Source: Fodinibacter luteus (GTDB taxonomy: Bacteria; Actinomycetota; Actinomycetes; Actinomycetales; Dermatophilaceae). From it: DNA of 64,000 nt. The stretch is taken from contig NZ_BAABGM010000011.1 of assembly GCF_039541575.1 (NCBI RefSeq), forward strand, positions 62,001-126,000, given 5' to 3'. The position numbers and the translations under genes are program-made. Shown piece by piece: positions 7,489 to 15,595 of the stretch. Below the pieces are notes generated by a model. The model was not told the origin of the DNA. It ran no database searches and worked only from the letters and a program-made list of their open reading frames with translations. The stretch's first letter is position 1. Each line of letters opens with the position of its first letter.

Positions 7489-8715
7489 ATGCGAGCAGTG
7501 GTGTGGCACGGCAGGAAGGACGTCCGGGTCGAGGAGGTGCCCGACCCGCGGATCGAGAACCCCGGCGACGCCGTCATCCGGGTGACGAGCACGAACATCT
7601 GCGGGTCGGACCTGCACCTCTACGAACCCCTCGGTGCGTTCATGGCACGCGGCGACGTCCTCGGCCACGAGGCCATGGGCGTCGTCGAGGAGGTGGGCGC
7701 GGCCGTGACGGCGCTGTCCCCGGGGGACCGCGTCGTCATCCCGTTCCAGGTGTGCTGCGGCACGTGCTGGATGTGCGAGCACGGCCTGCAGAGCCAGTGC
7801 GAGACGACGCAGGTGCGCGAGCAGGGCACGGGCGCGGCCCTGTTCGGCTACTCCGAGCTCTACGGCTCCGTGCCCGGCGGGCAGGCGGAGTACCTGCGCG
7901 TGCCGCACGCGCAGTACACGCACATCCCGGTGCCCGACGGACCGCCGGACGAGCGCTTCGTCTACCTCTCCGACGTGCTGCCCACCGCGTGGCAGGCCGT
8001 CGCCTACGCCGACCCGGAGCCCGAGGGGACCCTGCTCGTGCTCGGCCTGGGCCCCATCGGGGACATGGCCTGCCGCATCGCCCTCGAGCGCGGCGTCCGG
8101 CAGGTCGTCGGGGTCGACCTCGTCGACGCCCGGCTCGACCGGGCCCGGTCGCGCGGGGTGCGCACCGTCGACCTGCGCGAGGTCGACGACGTCGCGGCTG
8201 CCGTGCGCGACCTCACCGGTGGGCGGGGGGCCGACGCCGTCGTCGACGCCGTCGGCATGGAGGCGCACGGCTCCCCCGTCGTCAAGGCGTCGCACAAGGT
8301 CGTGTCCCTGCTGCCCGACGTCATCGCGAAGCCGCTCATGACGACCGTCGGCATCGACCGCCTGGCCGCGCTGTACACCGCGGTGGATGCCGTGCGCCGG
8401 GGCGGGACGATCTCGCTCAGTGGCGTCTACGGCGGGATGGCGGACCCGATCCCGATGCTGACCCTGTTCGACAAACAGGTGCAGCTGCGCATGGGGCAGG
8501 CGAACGTCAAGCGGTGGGTGCCGGACATCCTGCCCCTGCTCACCGACGCCGACCCGCTCGGGGTCGAGGACTTCGCGACCCACCGGCTGCCCCTCGAGGC
8601 GGCACCCGAGGCGTACGCCACGTTCCAGGCCAAGCAGGACGGCATGGTCAAGGTCGTCCTCACGCCGGGCACGCAGCGTCCCGAGCAGGCGGCGGGTGGC
8701 GTCGGGCAGGCGTAG
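7489..8715 (+). CDS. Zinc-dependent alcohol/formaldehyde dehydrogenase-like protein
   Basis: A 408-residue medium-chain dehydrogenase. Catalytic zinc ligands are visible in ICGSDLH (Cys 38) and GHEAMG (His-Glu near 60). A structural-zinc loop carries Cys in CCGTCWMCEHG-x6-C (about 87-104). The Rossmann motif GLGPIGD is near residue 186. Length and the long C-terminal region match the glutathione-independent formaldehyde dehydrogenase/threonine dehydrogenase-like subgroup; substrate is not determined. GAGGGAGG lies just upstream of ATG 7489. A SigB-type promoter candidate precedes it, consistent with a stress detoxification role (inferred). Confidence 0.85.
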   Translation: MRAVVWHGRKDVRVEEVPDPRIENPGDAVIRVTSTNICGSDLHLYEPLGAFMARGDVLGHEAMGVVEEVGAAVTALSPGDRVVIPFQVCCGTCWMCEHGLQSQCETTQVREQGTGAALFGYSELYGSVPGGQAEYLRVPHAQYTHIPVPDGPPDERFVYLSDVLPTAWQAVAYADPEPEGTLLVLGLGPIGDMACRIALERGVRQVVGVDLVDARLDRARSRGVRTVDLREVDDVAAAVRDLTGGRGADAVVDAVGMEAHGSPVVKASHKVVSLLPDVIAKPLMTTVGIDRLAALYTAVDAVRRGGTISLSGVYGGMADPIPMLTLFDKQVQLRMGQANVKRWVPDILPLLTDADPLGVEDFATHRLPLEAAPEAYATFQAKQDGMVKVVLTPGTQRPEQAAGGVGQA

Positions 8716-8779
8716 CGTGGGTTCGACGCCGCGGGACGGCACGTGGTGGTCGCGGAGCGCTCGGACGGTGGTGGGCGGT

Positions 8780-9502
8780 ATGGCTGACGTCGACGTCCTC
8801 CTCCTGCGGCTCGCCCAGGGTGTCGTCCGGGACGTCGAGCGCGGGGTGCCGCTGCCGGTCCGGCTCTGCCGAGCGGCCGTCGACATCCTCGAGTGCGACG
8901 GCGCGGCGATGACCCTCGCCTACACCCACCTGGAACGGGTCACACTGTGCGCCACGGACGACACCGCCCTCGCCATCGAGGAGACCCAGGACGTCCTCGG
9001 GCAGGGTCCGGGTCACGACGCGTTCAGGACGCGGGCCTACGTCCGCCTCGACCTCATGCCCGAGGACGCCGGGCCGGACCCGCGGTGGCCGCTGCTGAAG
9101 TCCGAGGAGCTGTCGGCCCTGGCCCCCGTCGTCGTGCACGCCCTGCCGATGGGCGAGGGGTCGGGCACGATCGGGGTGCTCACCCTCTACCGCCGAGGCC
9201 GCGACGCCGACCTCGACATCGCGGCCGGGCTGCTCGTCGCCCAGGTGCTCGCCGCCGCCCTGCTCGCGGACGCGCCCACCCTCGAGCGGGCCGGGTACGG
9301 CGAGTGGTCGGACCGGGCCCTCGTGCACCAGGCCACCGGCATGGTCGTCGCACAGCTCGGGCTGCCGGTGGCCGACGCCCTGGCCCTCATCCGGGCCCAC
9401 GCCTACGCGCACGACCACAGCGTCGGCGAGACGGCCCGCGAGGTCGTCGACCACGAGCTGACCTTCAGCGGCTCACCCGACGAGGACATCGAGTCGACCT
9501 GA
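8780..9502 (+). CDS. GAF-ANTAR regulator
   Basis: A 240-residue protein: GAF domain about residues 10-165, then a C-terminal ANTAR domain (about 175-228, WSDRALVHQATGMVVAQLG and following helices). ANTAR domains bind paired-hexaloop RNA and act as antiterminators; in actinobacteria they are often fused to GAF sensors. ATG 8780 is chosen from where the homology starts; upstream in-frame starts overlap the dehydrogenase. A TAGCGT -10-like box sits at 8713-8718, over the preceding stop. It ends 4 bp from the convergent hybrid kinase. Confidence 0.8.
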   Translation: MADVDVLLLRLAQGVVRDVERGVPLPVRLCRAAVDILECDGAAMTLAYTHLERVTLCATDDTALAIEETQDVLGQGPGHDAFRTRAYVRLDLMPEDAGPDPRWPLLKSEELSALAPVVVHALPMGEGSGTIGVLTLYRRGRDADLDIAAGLLVAQVLAAALLADAPTLERAGYGEWSDRALVHQATGMVVAQLGLPVADALALIRAHAYAHDHSVGETAREVVDHELTFSGSPDEDIEST

Positions 9503-9506
9503 CCCC

Positions 9507-12500
9507 TCAGCGGCTCTCGGGTCCCGGGTCGGTGCCGCTCAGGACGACCTGCTCGGCCACGACGCGCAGCTTGATGTTCTGGTCCTGAGACGCCTTCTTG
9601 AGCCGGTCGAACGCCACGCCGGGTGTCCACCGATGGCGCTCGACGAGGATGCCGACGGCCTGCCCGATCGCCTCGTGGCTCTCGATCGCCAGGCGCAGGT
9701 GCTGCTCCCGGTCGGCGAACTCCGACGCGGCCACGACGCGTTCGCAGGCCAGGACGAACGCCCGGAAGAGCAGGTCACCGGCGACGCGCTCGTCGGCGCC
9801 GACCGGCCGGGGCTCGTCGAAGCACACGGTCACCTGGGCCCCGGAGCCGTCCGGGTCCACGAACCGGAGGCCGGCGACGGGCTCGTCGGTCGGCTCGCCG
9901 TCGGGGAACCCCGCCTCCAGCGGCTGCGGCGCGCCGGCTGCGGGCCCCGCCGCAGTGAACAGCCGCCGCTCCCGGCCGACGTCCACCCGCACCGTCACCT
10001 CACCGGCGAACAGGCTCCCGAAGCCCGAGACGGCCGTGGCGACGACGTCGGTGAGGTCCTCCGCCGCGCTCAGCTCGGTCGAGATGCACGCCGCGGCGGA
10101 CCGCCGCACGCGGGCCTCGTGGTCGCTCGTGACGTCGCGCACGGTCGCGATCGCGAACGACGGCCGCAGGCGCCCCCCGTCGACGACGCTGACCCGCAGC
10201 GACACCCACACCGTCCGCCCGTCGACGGTGGCGACCTCGACGTCCCGGGATGCCGTGCCACCCCCCTCGCGGGCGAGGCGGACGACCTCCTCGAGCAGGG
10301 CGCAGGCCCCGCCGAGCGCCCGCGCGGTGAGCCCCTCGCCGGGTCCTGCGCCCGGTGCGGCGGAGCCGGCCGGGGATGCCGTGGTGCACCCGAGGAGTCG
10401 CGCGAACTCGTCGTTCGCCTCCAGCAGCACTCCGTCGAGGTCGGTGAGGAGGAGCGCCTCGTGGAAGGACCCGAGCATGGCCCGGCGCCACGAGGCGTCC
10501 TGCATCCGGGCGCCGGCCCGCTCGAGGTTGCTCGAGACGCGCGCCCGCAGCTCGACGACCGAGAACGGCTTCGTGAGGTAGTCATCGGCGCCCGCGAGCA
10601 GGCCCTCACTCGTCGCACCGGCTCCCGAGCGTGCGGAGAGCAGCAGCACCGGGATGCCGGAGAGGTGGGGGTCGGCGCGCAGGCCGCGGACGAGGTCGTA
10701 GCCGTCCATGCCCGGCATCATGACGTCGGCGACCACGAGGTCGGGGGCGGAGCGGCGCATGAGCTCCACCGCCTCGGGACCGTCGGCCGCGACCTCCACG
10801 TCGTAGTCCTCCCCGAGGACCTCCGCGAGGTACCGCCGCAGGTCGGGGTGGTCCTCGACGACGAGGAGGTGCGCGCGCTCACCGCACCGGTGCTCGGGAA
10901 CGGGCACCGCCTCGGCATCGGCGGCGGGGTCGCCGAACCAGGCCTCGACGTCACGCAGGACGTCGTGGGCACCGCGTCGGGTCACCGAGGGCGCGCCGGA
11001 CCGGGTCGCCGTGACCCCCCCGCCGTCGACCGGAAGCCGCACCGTGAAGGCACTGCCCCGGCCGACCCGGCTGCGGACCCGCACCGAGCCCCCCATGAGC
11101 TGGCTCAGCTGACGGACCATCGCGAGCCCGACGCCGGCACCGGCGCGGGCCCGCGCGCCCGGCCGCTCGGGCAGCCGCTCGAAGCGCTCGAAGACGCGCT
11201 CGAGGTCGCGGTCGGCGATGCCGACCCCCGTGTCGCGCACGGTGAGCTCGACCTCGCCGCCGACGACGTGGAGCTGCACCTCCACCGACCCCCGGGGGGT
11301 GTACTTCAGCGCATTGGACAGCAGGTTGACCACGACCCGCTCGTACATCTCCGGGTCGACGAGCGTGGGGGCCCCGAGGTCACCGCACGCGACGACGAGC
11401 TGGAGGCCGGCCCCTTCGACCGCCGGGCGGAAGCTCTCGGCGAGGGTGCGGGTCAGGGCCGCCAGGTCGACCGGTGCGGGGTCGGGCTCCATCCGACCCG
11501 CCTCGATGCGGCCGAGGTCGAGCAGCTCGTCGACGAGCCGGGTGAGGTGCTGGGTGTGGCGGGCGACGAGGCCGAGGCGGCGGCGCTGGTCCGGTGTGGA
11601 CGCGTGCGCGAGGGCGTCCTCGAGGGGAGCGGTCATGAGCGTGAGGGGGGTGCGCAGCTCGTGGCTGACGTTCATGAAGAACTCGCTCTTCGCCTCGTCG
11701 AGCGCGGTGAGGGCGGCGGCACGGCGGCGCTCGTCGAGCAGCTGGGTCACCGCGGTCAGCGCTCCCGCGACGTGGGTGGCGCACAGCTCAGCGTACGAGT
11801 CGAGGGCGTCGTCCCAGGGTCGCTGCACCGACCCCCCGAGCACCATGACGGCGCGGCCGTTCTCGGCCCGCTGCTCCGACGGCTCGGGCACCGGGTAGAG
11901 GTGCCAGGACGAGACGAGGGGAGCCGCAGGGTCGGCCTCGGCGGCGACGGTGAGCGGCCGGCCGGTGCTCGCCACCTGGCGCACGAGGTCGGCGAGCCGG
12001 GCCCGGGTCCGGTCGGACAGGCACGGCGCACGCTCGGCGAGACCGCGCGCCAGCTCGGCGCGCGGTGCGTGCGGTGCCACGTCGAGGACGAGGGCGACGG
12101 GGTGGTCCCCGACGTTGTCGTGGAGGGCCGCCACGGCCCGGGAGAGGGCGTCGGTGCGGCTCTCGCTGCCCGCGAGCCGGGCCATGTCGGCCAGCGTCCG
12201 CAGCCGGCGCTCGCCGAGCACGCGGTCGGTGGTCTCGCTGATGACCGAGAACACGCCTTCGACGACCCCGGCATCGTCGACGACGGGGCTGTACGAGAAG
12301 GTGAAGTAGCACTCCTCGGGGAAGCCGTTTCGGTCGAGGACGAGCAGCTCGTCGGTCGACCACGTCGCCCCCCGGCCGCTGCGCACCTGCTCGAGCATCG
12401 GCTCGATGGTGTCCCAGATCTCGGGCCACACCTCGCGGCCCGGGGCGCCGAACGCGTCGGGGTGCTTGATGCCGAGCATCGGCCGGTAGGCGTCGTTGTA

Positions 12501-12743
12501 GACGAGGCGGAGGTCGGGCCCCCACCACAGCAGGATGGGGAAGCGTGACGTCAGGCAGATCGAGGCCGCGGTGCGCAGCGTCGTCGACCACGCCTCGGGG
12601 GGTCCCAGCCGGTCGGTGGCGAACGCCGCGCACGGCACGAGCGTGCGCAGCTGCGCACCCGTCGCGTCATCGTGAGCGCTCGGTGCTCCGACCCGCGTAC
12701 CCGCTTCGGCGAGCGCGGCAGCCTGCGGTTCGTGCGTTCCCAT
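9507..12743 (-). CDS. Hybrid histidine kinase: PAS-GAF-HisKA-HATPase-REC-PAS-ANTAR
   Basis: A 1078-residue cytoplasmic signalling protein. PAS about 55-175; GAF-like about 185-335; dimerisation domain with phospho-acceptor His361 (NVSHELRTP); ATPase with N box NLLSNALKYT (483-492), DTGVGIA and GVGLAM; receiver domain with Asp673 (VVADVMMPGMDG) and Lys725; second PAS about 755-880; a weak GAF-like stretch; and a C-terminal ANTAR RNA-binding domain (about 1010-1068, ESHEAIGQAVGILVERH). ATG 12743 is preferred; the frame runs back to 12878 but the extra residues look non-homologous. No separate response regulator is adjacent, so the REC and ANTAR parts may be the output. The domain order is unusual. 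Confidence 0.85.
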   Translation of the reverse strand: MGTHEPQAAALAEAGTRVGAPSAHDDATGAQLRTLVPCAAFATDRLGPPEAWSTTLRTAASICLTSRFPILLWWGPDLRLVYNDAYRPMLGIKHPDAFGAPGREVWPEIWDTIEPMLEQVRSGRGATWSTDELLVLDRNGFPEECYFTFSYSPVVDDAGVVEGVFSVISETTDRVLGERRLRTLADMARLAGSESRTDALSRAVAALHDNVGDHPVALVLDVAPHAPRAELARGLAERAPCLSDRTRARLADLVRQVASTGRPLTVAAEADPAAPLVSSWHLYPVPEPSEQRAENGRAVMVLGGSVQRPWDDALDSYAELCATHVAGALTAVTQLLDERRRAAALTALDEAKSEFFMNVSHELRTPLTLMTAPLEDALAHASTPDQRRRLGLVARHTQHLTRLVDELLDLGRIEAGRMEPDPAPVDLAALTRTLAESFRPAVEGAGLQLVVACGDLGAPTLVDPEMYERVVVNLLSNALKYTPRGSVEVQLHVVGGEVELTVRDTGVGIADRDLERVFERFERLPERPGARARAGAGVGLAMVRQLSQLMGGSVRVRSRVGRGSAFTVRLPVDGGGVTATRSGAPSVTRRGAHDVLRDVEAWFGDPAADAEAVPVPEHRCGERAHLLVVEDHPDLRRYLAEVLGEDYDVEVAADGPEAVELMRRSAPDLVVADVMMPGMDGYDLVRGLRADPHLSGIPVLLLSARSGAGATSEGLLAGADDYLTKPFSVVELRARVSSNLERAGARMQDASWRRAMLGSFHEALLLTDLDGVLLEANDEFARLLGCTTASPAGSAAPGAGPGEGLTARALGGACALLEEVVRLAREGGGTASRDVEVATVDGRTVWVSLRVSVVDGGRLRPSFAIATVRDVTSDHEARVRRSAAACISTELSAAEDLTDVVATAVSGFGSLFAGEVTVRVDVGRERRLFTAAGPAAGAPQPLEAGFPDGEPTDEPVAGLRFVDPDGSGAQVTVCFDEPRPVGADERVAGDLLFRAFVLACERVVAASEFADREQHLRLAIESHEAIGQAVGILVERHRWTPGVAFDRLKKASQDQNIKLRVVAEQVVLSGTDPGPESR

Positions 12744-12860
12744 CGTTCGACGTGTCTTCCCCGTGCCGGGCCGGCCGTGGTCCCGACCTCCCGGACCTTC
12801 GAACTCTCGCACAGTTCCGGGCCCGGGGGCCATCTGGGGCCCCGCGACTTCCTGCCGGGT

Positions 12861-12886
12861 GGTTCCGCCCCGCGCCACCGGGGTAG
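12861..12886 (+). promoter_or_regulatory. SigB-type promoter candidate for the UDP-sugar decarboxylase gene
   Basis: GGTT (12861-12864), 16 nt, GGGTAG (12881-12886), 32 bp before the GTG start. It fits GNNT-N14-16-GGGTA. Confidence 0.45.
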
Positions 12887-12918
12887 GGGACCGTCGTCAC
12901 CGACGACGGGAGAGATCC

Positions 12919-13941
12919 GTGCCGCACGTCCACGCCCCGGGTGCGACGCCCCGACGCCCCCGCAGGGTCGTCGTCACGGGTGGAGCGGGCTTCCTCGGCA
13001 GCCACCTCTGCACCGCCCTCGTGGGGCACCGGGTGGAGGTCGTCGCCCTCGACGACTTCTCGACGGGCACCCCCGCCAACGTCGCCCACCTGCTCGACGA
13101 CCCGTGCTTCCGCCTCGTGCGGTGCGACGTCACCGACTTCGTGCACGTCCCCGGACCGGTCGACCTCGTGCTGCACTTCGCCTCCCCGGCCTCACCGGCC
13201 GACTACCTGCGCATCCCGGTCCAGACCCTCAAGGTCGGATCCCTCGGCACGTGGCACGCGCTCGGCCTGGCGAAGGACAAGGGCGCCCGCTTCGTCCTCG
13301 CCTCGACGTCCGAGGTCTACGGGGACCCCCAGGTGCACCCCCAGCCCGAGCACTACTGGGGGCACGTCAACCCGATCGGCCCCCGCGGGGTCTACGACGA
13401 GGGCAAGCGCTTCGGCGAGGCCCTCGCCACGGCCTACCGCGAGCACGAGGGCGTCGACACCGGCATCGTGCGGATCTTCAACACGTACGGCCCCCGGATG
13501 CGGCCGCACGACGGGCGGGCCATCCCCACCTTCATCCGCCAGGCGCTGCGGGGCGAGCCGCTCACGGTCGCGGGCGACGGGTCGCAGACGCGCTCGGTGT
13601 GCTTCGTCGACGACCTCGTGGCCGGCATCCTCGCCTTCGCCGCGACGACCCACCCCGGCCCCGTCAACCTCGGGAACCCCGACGAGATGACGGTGCGCCG
13701 CATCGCGGAGGACGTCGTGCGTGCCACCGGCTCGTCGTCGGTCATCGAGACGGTCGAGCTGCCCGTCGACGACCCCCGGATGCGGCGCCCGGACACGACG
13801 CTGGCCGAGCGGCTGCTCGGGTGGCGACCCCGCGTGACGTGGCGCGAGGGGCTCGCCCGGACCGTCGAGTGGTGCCGTCAGGACCTCGCGGCATCCGCCG
13901 ACGGCGAGGGGGCCTCCCTCGCGGCGGCCGGCCACGGCTGA
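12919..13941 (+). CDS. UDP-glucuronate decarboxylase-like NAD-dependent sugar epimerase/dehydratase
   Basis: A 340-residue extended SDR. The NAD motif TGGAGFLGSH is at about 20-29, the serine region STSEVYG near 130, and catalytic YDEGK near 158. The stretch DPQVHPQPEHYWGHVNPIGPR is very characteristic of UDP-xylose synthases, which convert UDP-glucuronate to UDP-xylose. The region IFNTYGPRM follows. GTG 12919 has GGGAG upstream. It faces the heptose operon and its last 64 bp overlap the final operon gene in antisense. Likely supplies a nucleotide sugar for the same glycan. Confidence 0.85.
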   Translation: MPHVHAPGATPRRPRRVVVTGGAGFLGSHLCTALVGHRVEVVALDDFSTGTPANVAHLLDDPCFRLVRCDVTDFVHVPGPVDLVLHFASPASPADYLRIPVQTLKVGSLGTWHALGLAKDKGARFVLASTSEVYGDPQVHPQPEHYWGHVNPIGPRGVYDEGKRFGEALATAYREHEGVDTGIVRIFNTYGPRMRPHDGRAIPTFIRQALRGEPLTVAGDGSQTRSVCFVDDLVAGILAFAATTHPGPVNLGNPDEMTVRRIAEDVVRATGSSSVIETVELPVDDPRMRRPDTTLAERLLGWRPRVTWREGLARTVEWCRQDLAASADGEGASLAAAGHG

Positions 13942-14888
13942 GCGGCGACGCCGCGACGGCGCAGCACGGCTCGGGCCTCGTCGAGGACCTCGCGGACCGA
14001 CAGGGCCTGCAACCGGGCGTCGAGCACCGGACCGTGGGGGTTCCCGGGAACCGGGGTCGCCTCGTCACCTCGCCACAGCACCCGGTGCACGTGGGGGTCG
14101 ATCCGTGGCCCCCACAGCACCGGGGAGACCGGCCCGAACAGGGTGACCGACGGTGTCCCGAACGCCGTCGCGAGGTGGGCGACGCCGGTGTCGGCGCTGA
14201 GCACGAGGGCGGCCGTGCCGACGAGCTCGGCGAGGGCCGGGAGGTCGTCACGACCGCAGCGGTCCTCCAGGCCGGCCCCGGCGCCGGCCACGACGGCCGC
14301 GCACCGGCCCGCCTCGGGCGGTGTGCCGGTGACGACGACGGGGTGCCCGTCCCCGGCCAGGGCCGCTGCCACGGCCGCCCAGCGCTCGGCCGGCCAGCGG
14401 CGGGAGGCCGCCGCTGCGCCGGGGTGGACGACGACGTGCTCCCGGCGCGGGCCCTGCGCCGGCAGACGCAGCTCGTCGACGGACGGGGCCGACCCGGCCG
14501 AGCCCACGAGCCGGATCCAGCGGTCGACCTCGTGCTCGCCCGCCGACCACGGCGGACCGTCGACGTGCCCCGCCGCCGGGCACGCGAAGGCCACGAGTCG
14601 CGCGGGCTCGAGGCCGAGGAGCGCCCGGTGGCTCTGCGGTCCCCGGCCGTGGAGGTTGACCGCGACGTCGGGCCGGCTCCGTCCGCGCAGCCGCGCCGCG
14701 GCCTCCAGCCCGGGGACCTCCGCGACGTCGTCGACGACGTCGAGGTCGCACAGCCAGCGGGCGAGGAGGAGTGGCGCGGCGAGCGTCACCCGGGCGCCCG
14801 GCCAGGCGCGGCGCAGCCCGCGCAGGGCCGGGACGCTCGCGAGGAGGTCGCCGAGGCCGAGGGCCCGCAGGGCGAGCACCTCCGTCAC
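13878..14888 (-). CDS. Glycosyltransferase family 9 (heptosyltransferase-like)
   Basis: A 336-residue GT-B enzyme, last gene of the 10-kb operon. The N-terminus LALRALGLGDLLASVPALRGLRR is the usual GT9 opening; the HPGAAAASRRWP segment near 165 and SADTGVAHLATAFGTP near 250 are the ADP-heptose binding signatures of this family. GTG 14888 overlaps the upstream stop by 4 nt (GTGA). It probably transfers a heptose onto an acceptor, consistent with the ADP-heptose genes in the operon. Its 3' end overlaps the convergent decarboxylase gene by 64 bp. Confidence 0.85.
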   Translation of the reverse strand: MTEVLALRALGLGDLLASVPALRGLRRAWPGARVTLAAPLLLARWLCDLDVVDDVAEVPGLEAAARLRGRSRPDVAVNLHGRGPQSHRALLGLEPARLVAFACPAAGHVDGPPWSAGEHEVDRWIRLVGSAGSAPSVDELRLPAQGPRREHVVVHPGAAAASRRWPAERWAAVAAALAGDGHPVVVTGTPPEAGRCAAVVAGAGAGLEDRCGRDDLPALAELVGTAALVLSADTGVAHLATAFGTPSVTLFGPVSPVLWGPRIDPHVHRVLWRGDEATPVPGNPHGPVLDARLQALSVREVLDEARAVLRRRGVAAQPWPAAAREAPSPSADAARS

Positions 14889-15595
14889 GGCCAGGACGGC
14901 TCCTGCGACGAGGCGACGACGAGCTCGCGGACCTCGCACCCCCACGGCTGGAGCAGGGCCGTGAGCACCGTCGCGGCCACGTCGTCCGGGTCGTTGAGGG
15001 CGGCGTCGGGACCGGGCCGGTACTGCTCCGGGCGCCCGTCGAAGAAGCGGGTCCGCATGCCGCCCGGGACGAGGAGCGTCACCGCCACCTGCCCGGCGAG
15101 CTCGGCCGCGAGGGCCCGCGTGAAGCCGACGACACCGAACTTCGAGGCGCAGTAGGCCGTGGCATCGCCGACCGCCCTCAGCCCGAGCGTCGAGGCGACC
15201 GTCACGACGCGACCCCGTCGGGTCACGAGGTGCGGCAGGGCGGCGCGGACGACGGCCGCGGTGCCGAACAGGTTGACCCGCACGACGCGCTCCCAGTCCT
15301 CGGCCGGGACGCCCCCGAGGGGCCCGCAGGCGTCGGTGCCGGCCGCGGTCACGACGGCATCCGGAGGCCCGGCGACGTCGACGAGCCGCCCGACCGCCGC
15401 GGCGGCCGAGGCGGTGTCGGCGAGGTCGGCGACGACGAACGGCACCGAGTCGTCCTCCGGTTGTGCGAGGTCGATGACGGCGGGCCGGCCACCGGCCTTC
15501 GCCACGGCACGCACGACCGCGGCCCCGAGACCGCTCGAGCCTCCGGTGACGACGACGGTGCCGAGGGTGGTGGGCTGGACGAGGTGACTGGTCAC
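14885..15595 (-). CDS. Short-chain dehydrogenase/reductase
   Basis: A 236-residue classical SDR: cofactor motif TGGSSGLG (about 16-23), VVTAAGTDACGP region, catalytic Ser in TVASTLG and YCASK (about 145-149). Stop/start overlaps of 4 nt on both sides place it inside the glycan operon, so it may reduce or oxidise a sugar intermediate. It lacks the extended substrate domain and does not look like HldD, the ADP-heptose 6-epimerase. Substrate unknown. Confidence 0.8.
   Translation of the reverse strand: MTSHLVQPTTLGTVVVTGGSSGLGAAVVRAVAKAGGRPAVIDLAQPEDDSVPFVVADLADTASAAAAVGRLVDVAGPPDAVVTAAGTDACGPLGGVPAEDWERVVRVNLFGTAAVVRAALPHLVTRRGRVVTVASTLGLRAVGDATAYCASKFGVVGFTRALAAELAGQVAVTLLVPGGMRTRFFDGRPEQYRPGPDAALNDPDDVAATVLTALLQPWGCEVRELVVASSQEPSWP

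Noticed and set aside
7324..8886. Upstream extension of the DUF808 frame through the dehydrogenase gene
   Set aside because: It is antisense to a clear zinc dehydrogenase; DUF808 homology begins at GTG 7323 with a ribosome binding site.
9633..12548. A long open frame of about 970 codons on the plus strand opposite the hybrid kinase
   Set aside because: It is the antisense shadow of a well-supported gene at high GC. It has no family motifs and is dominated by Arg, Gly and Ala.
14885..15595. SDR of the glycan operon as HldD (ADP-heptose 6-epimerase)
   Set aside because: It is a short classical SDR without the extended substrate domain of HldD.
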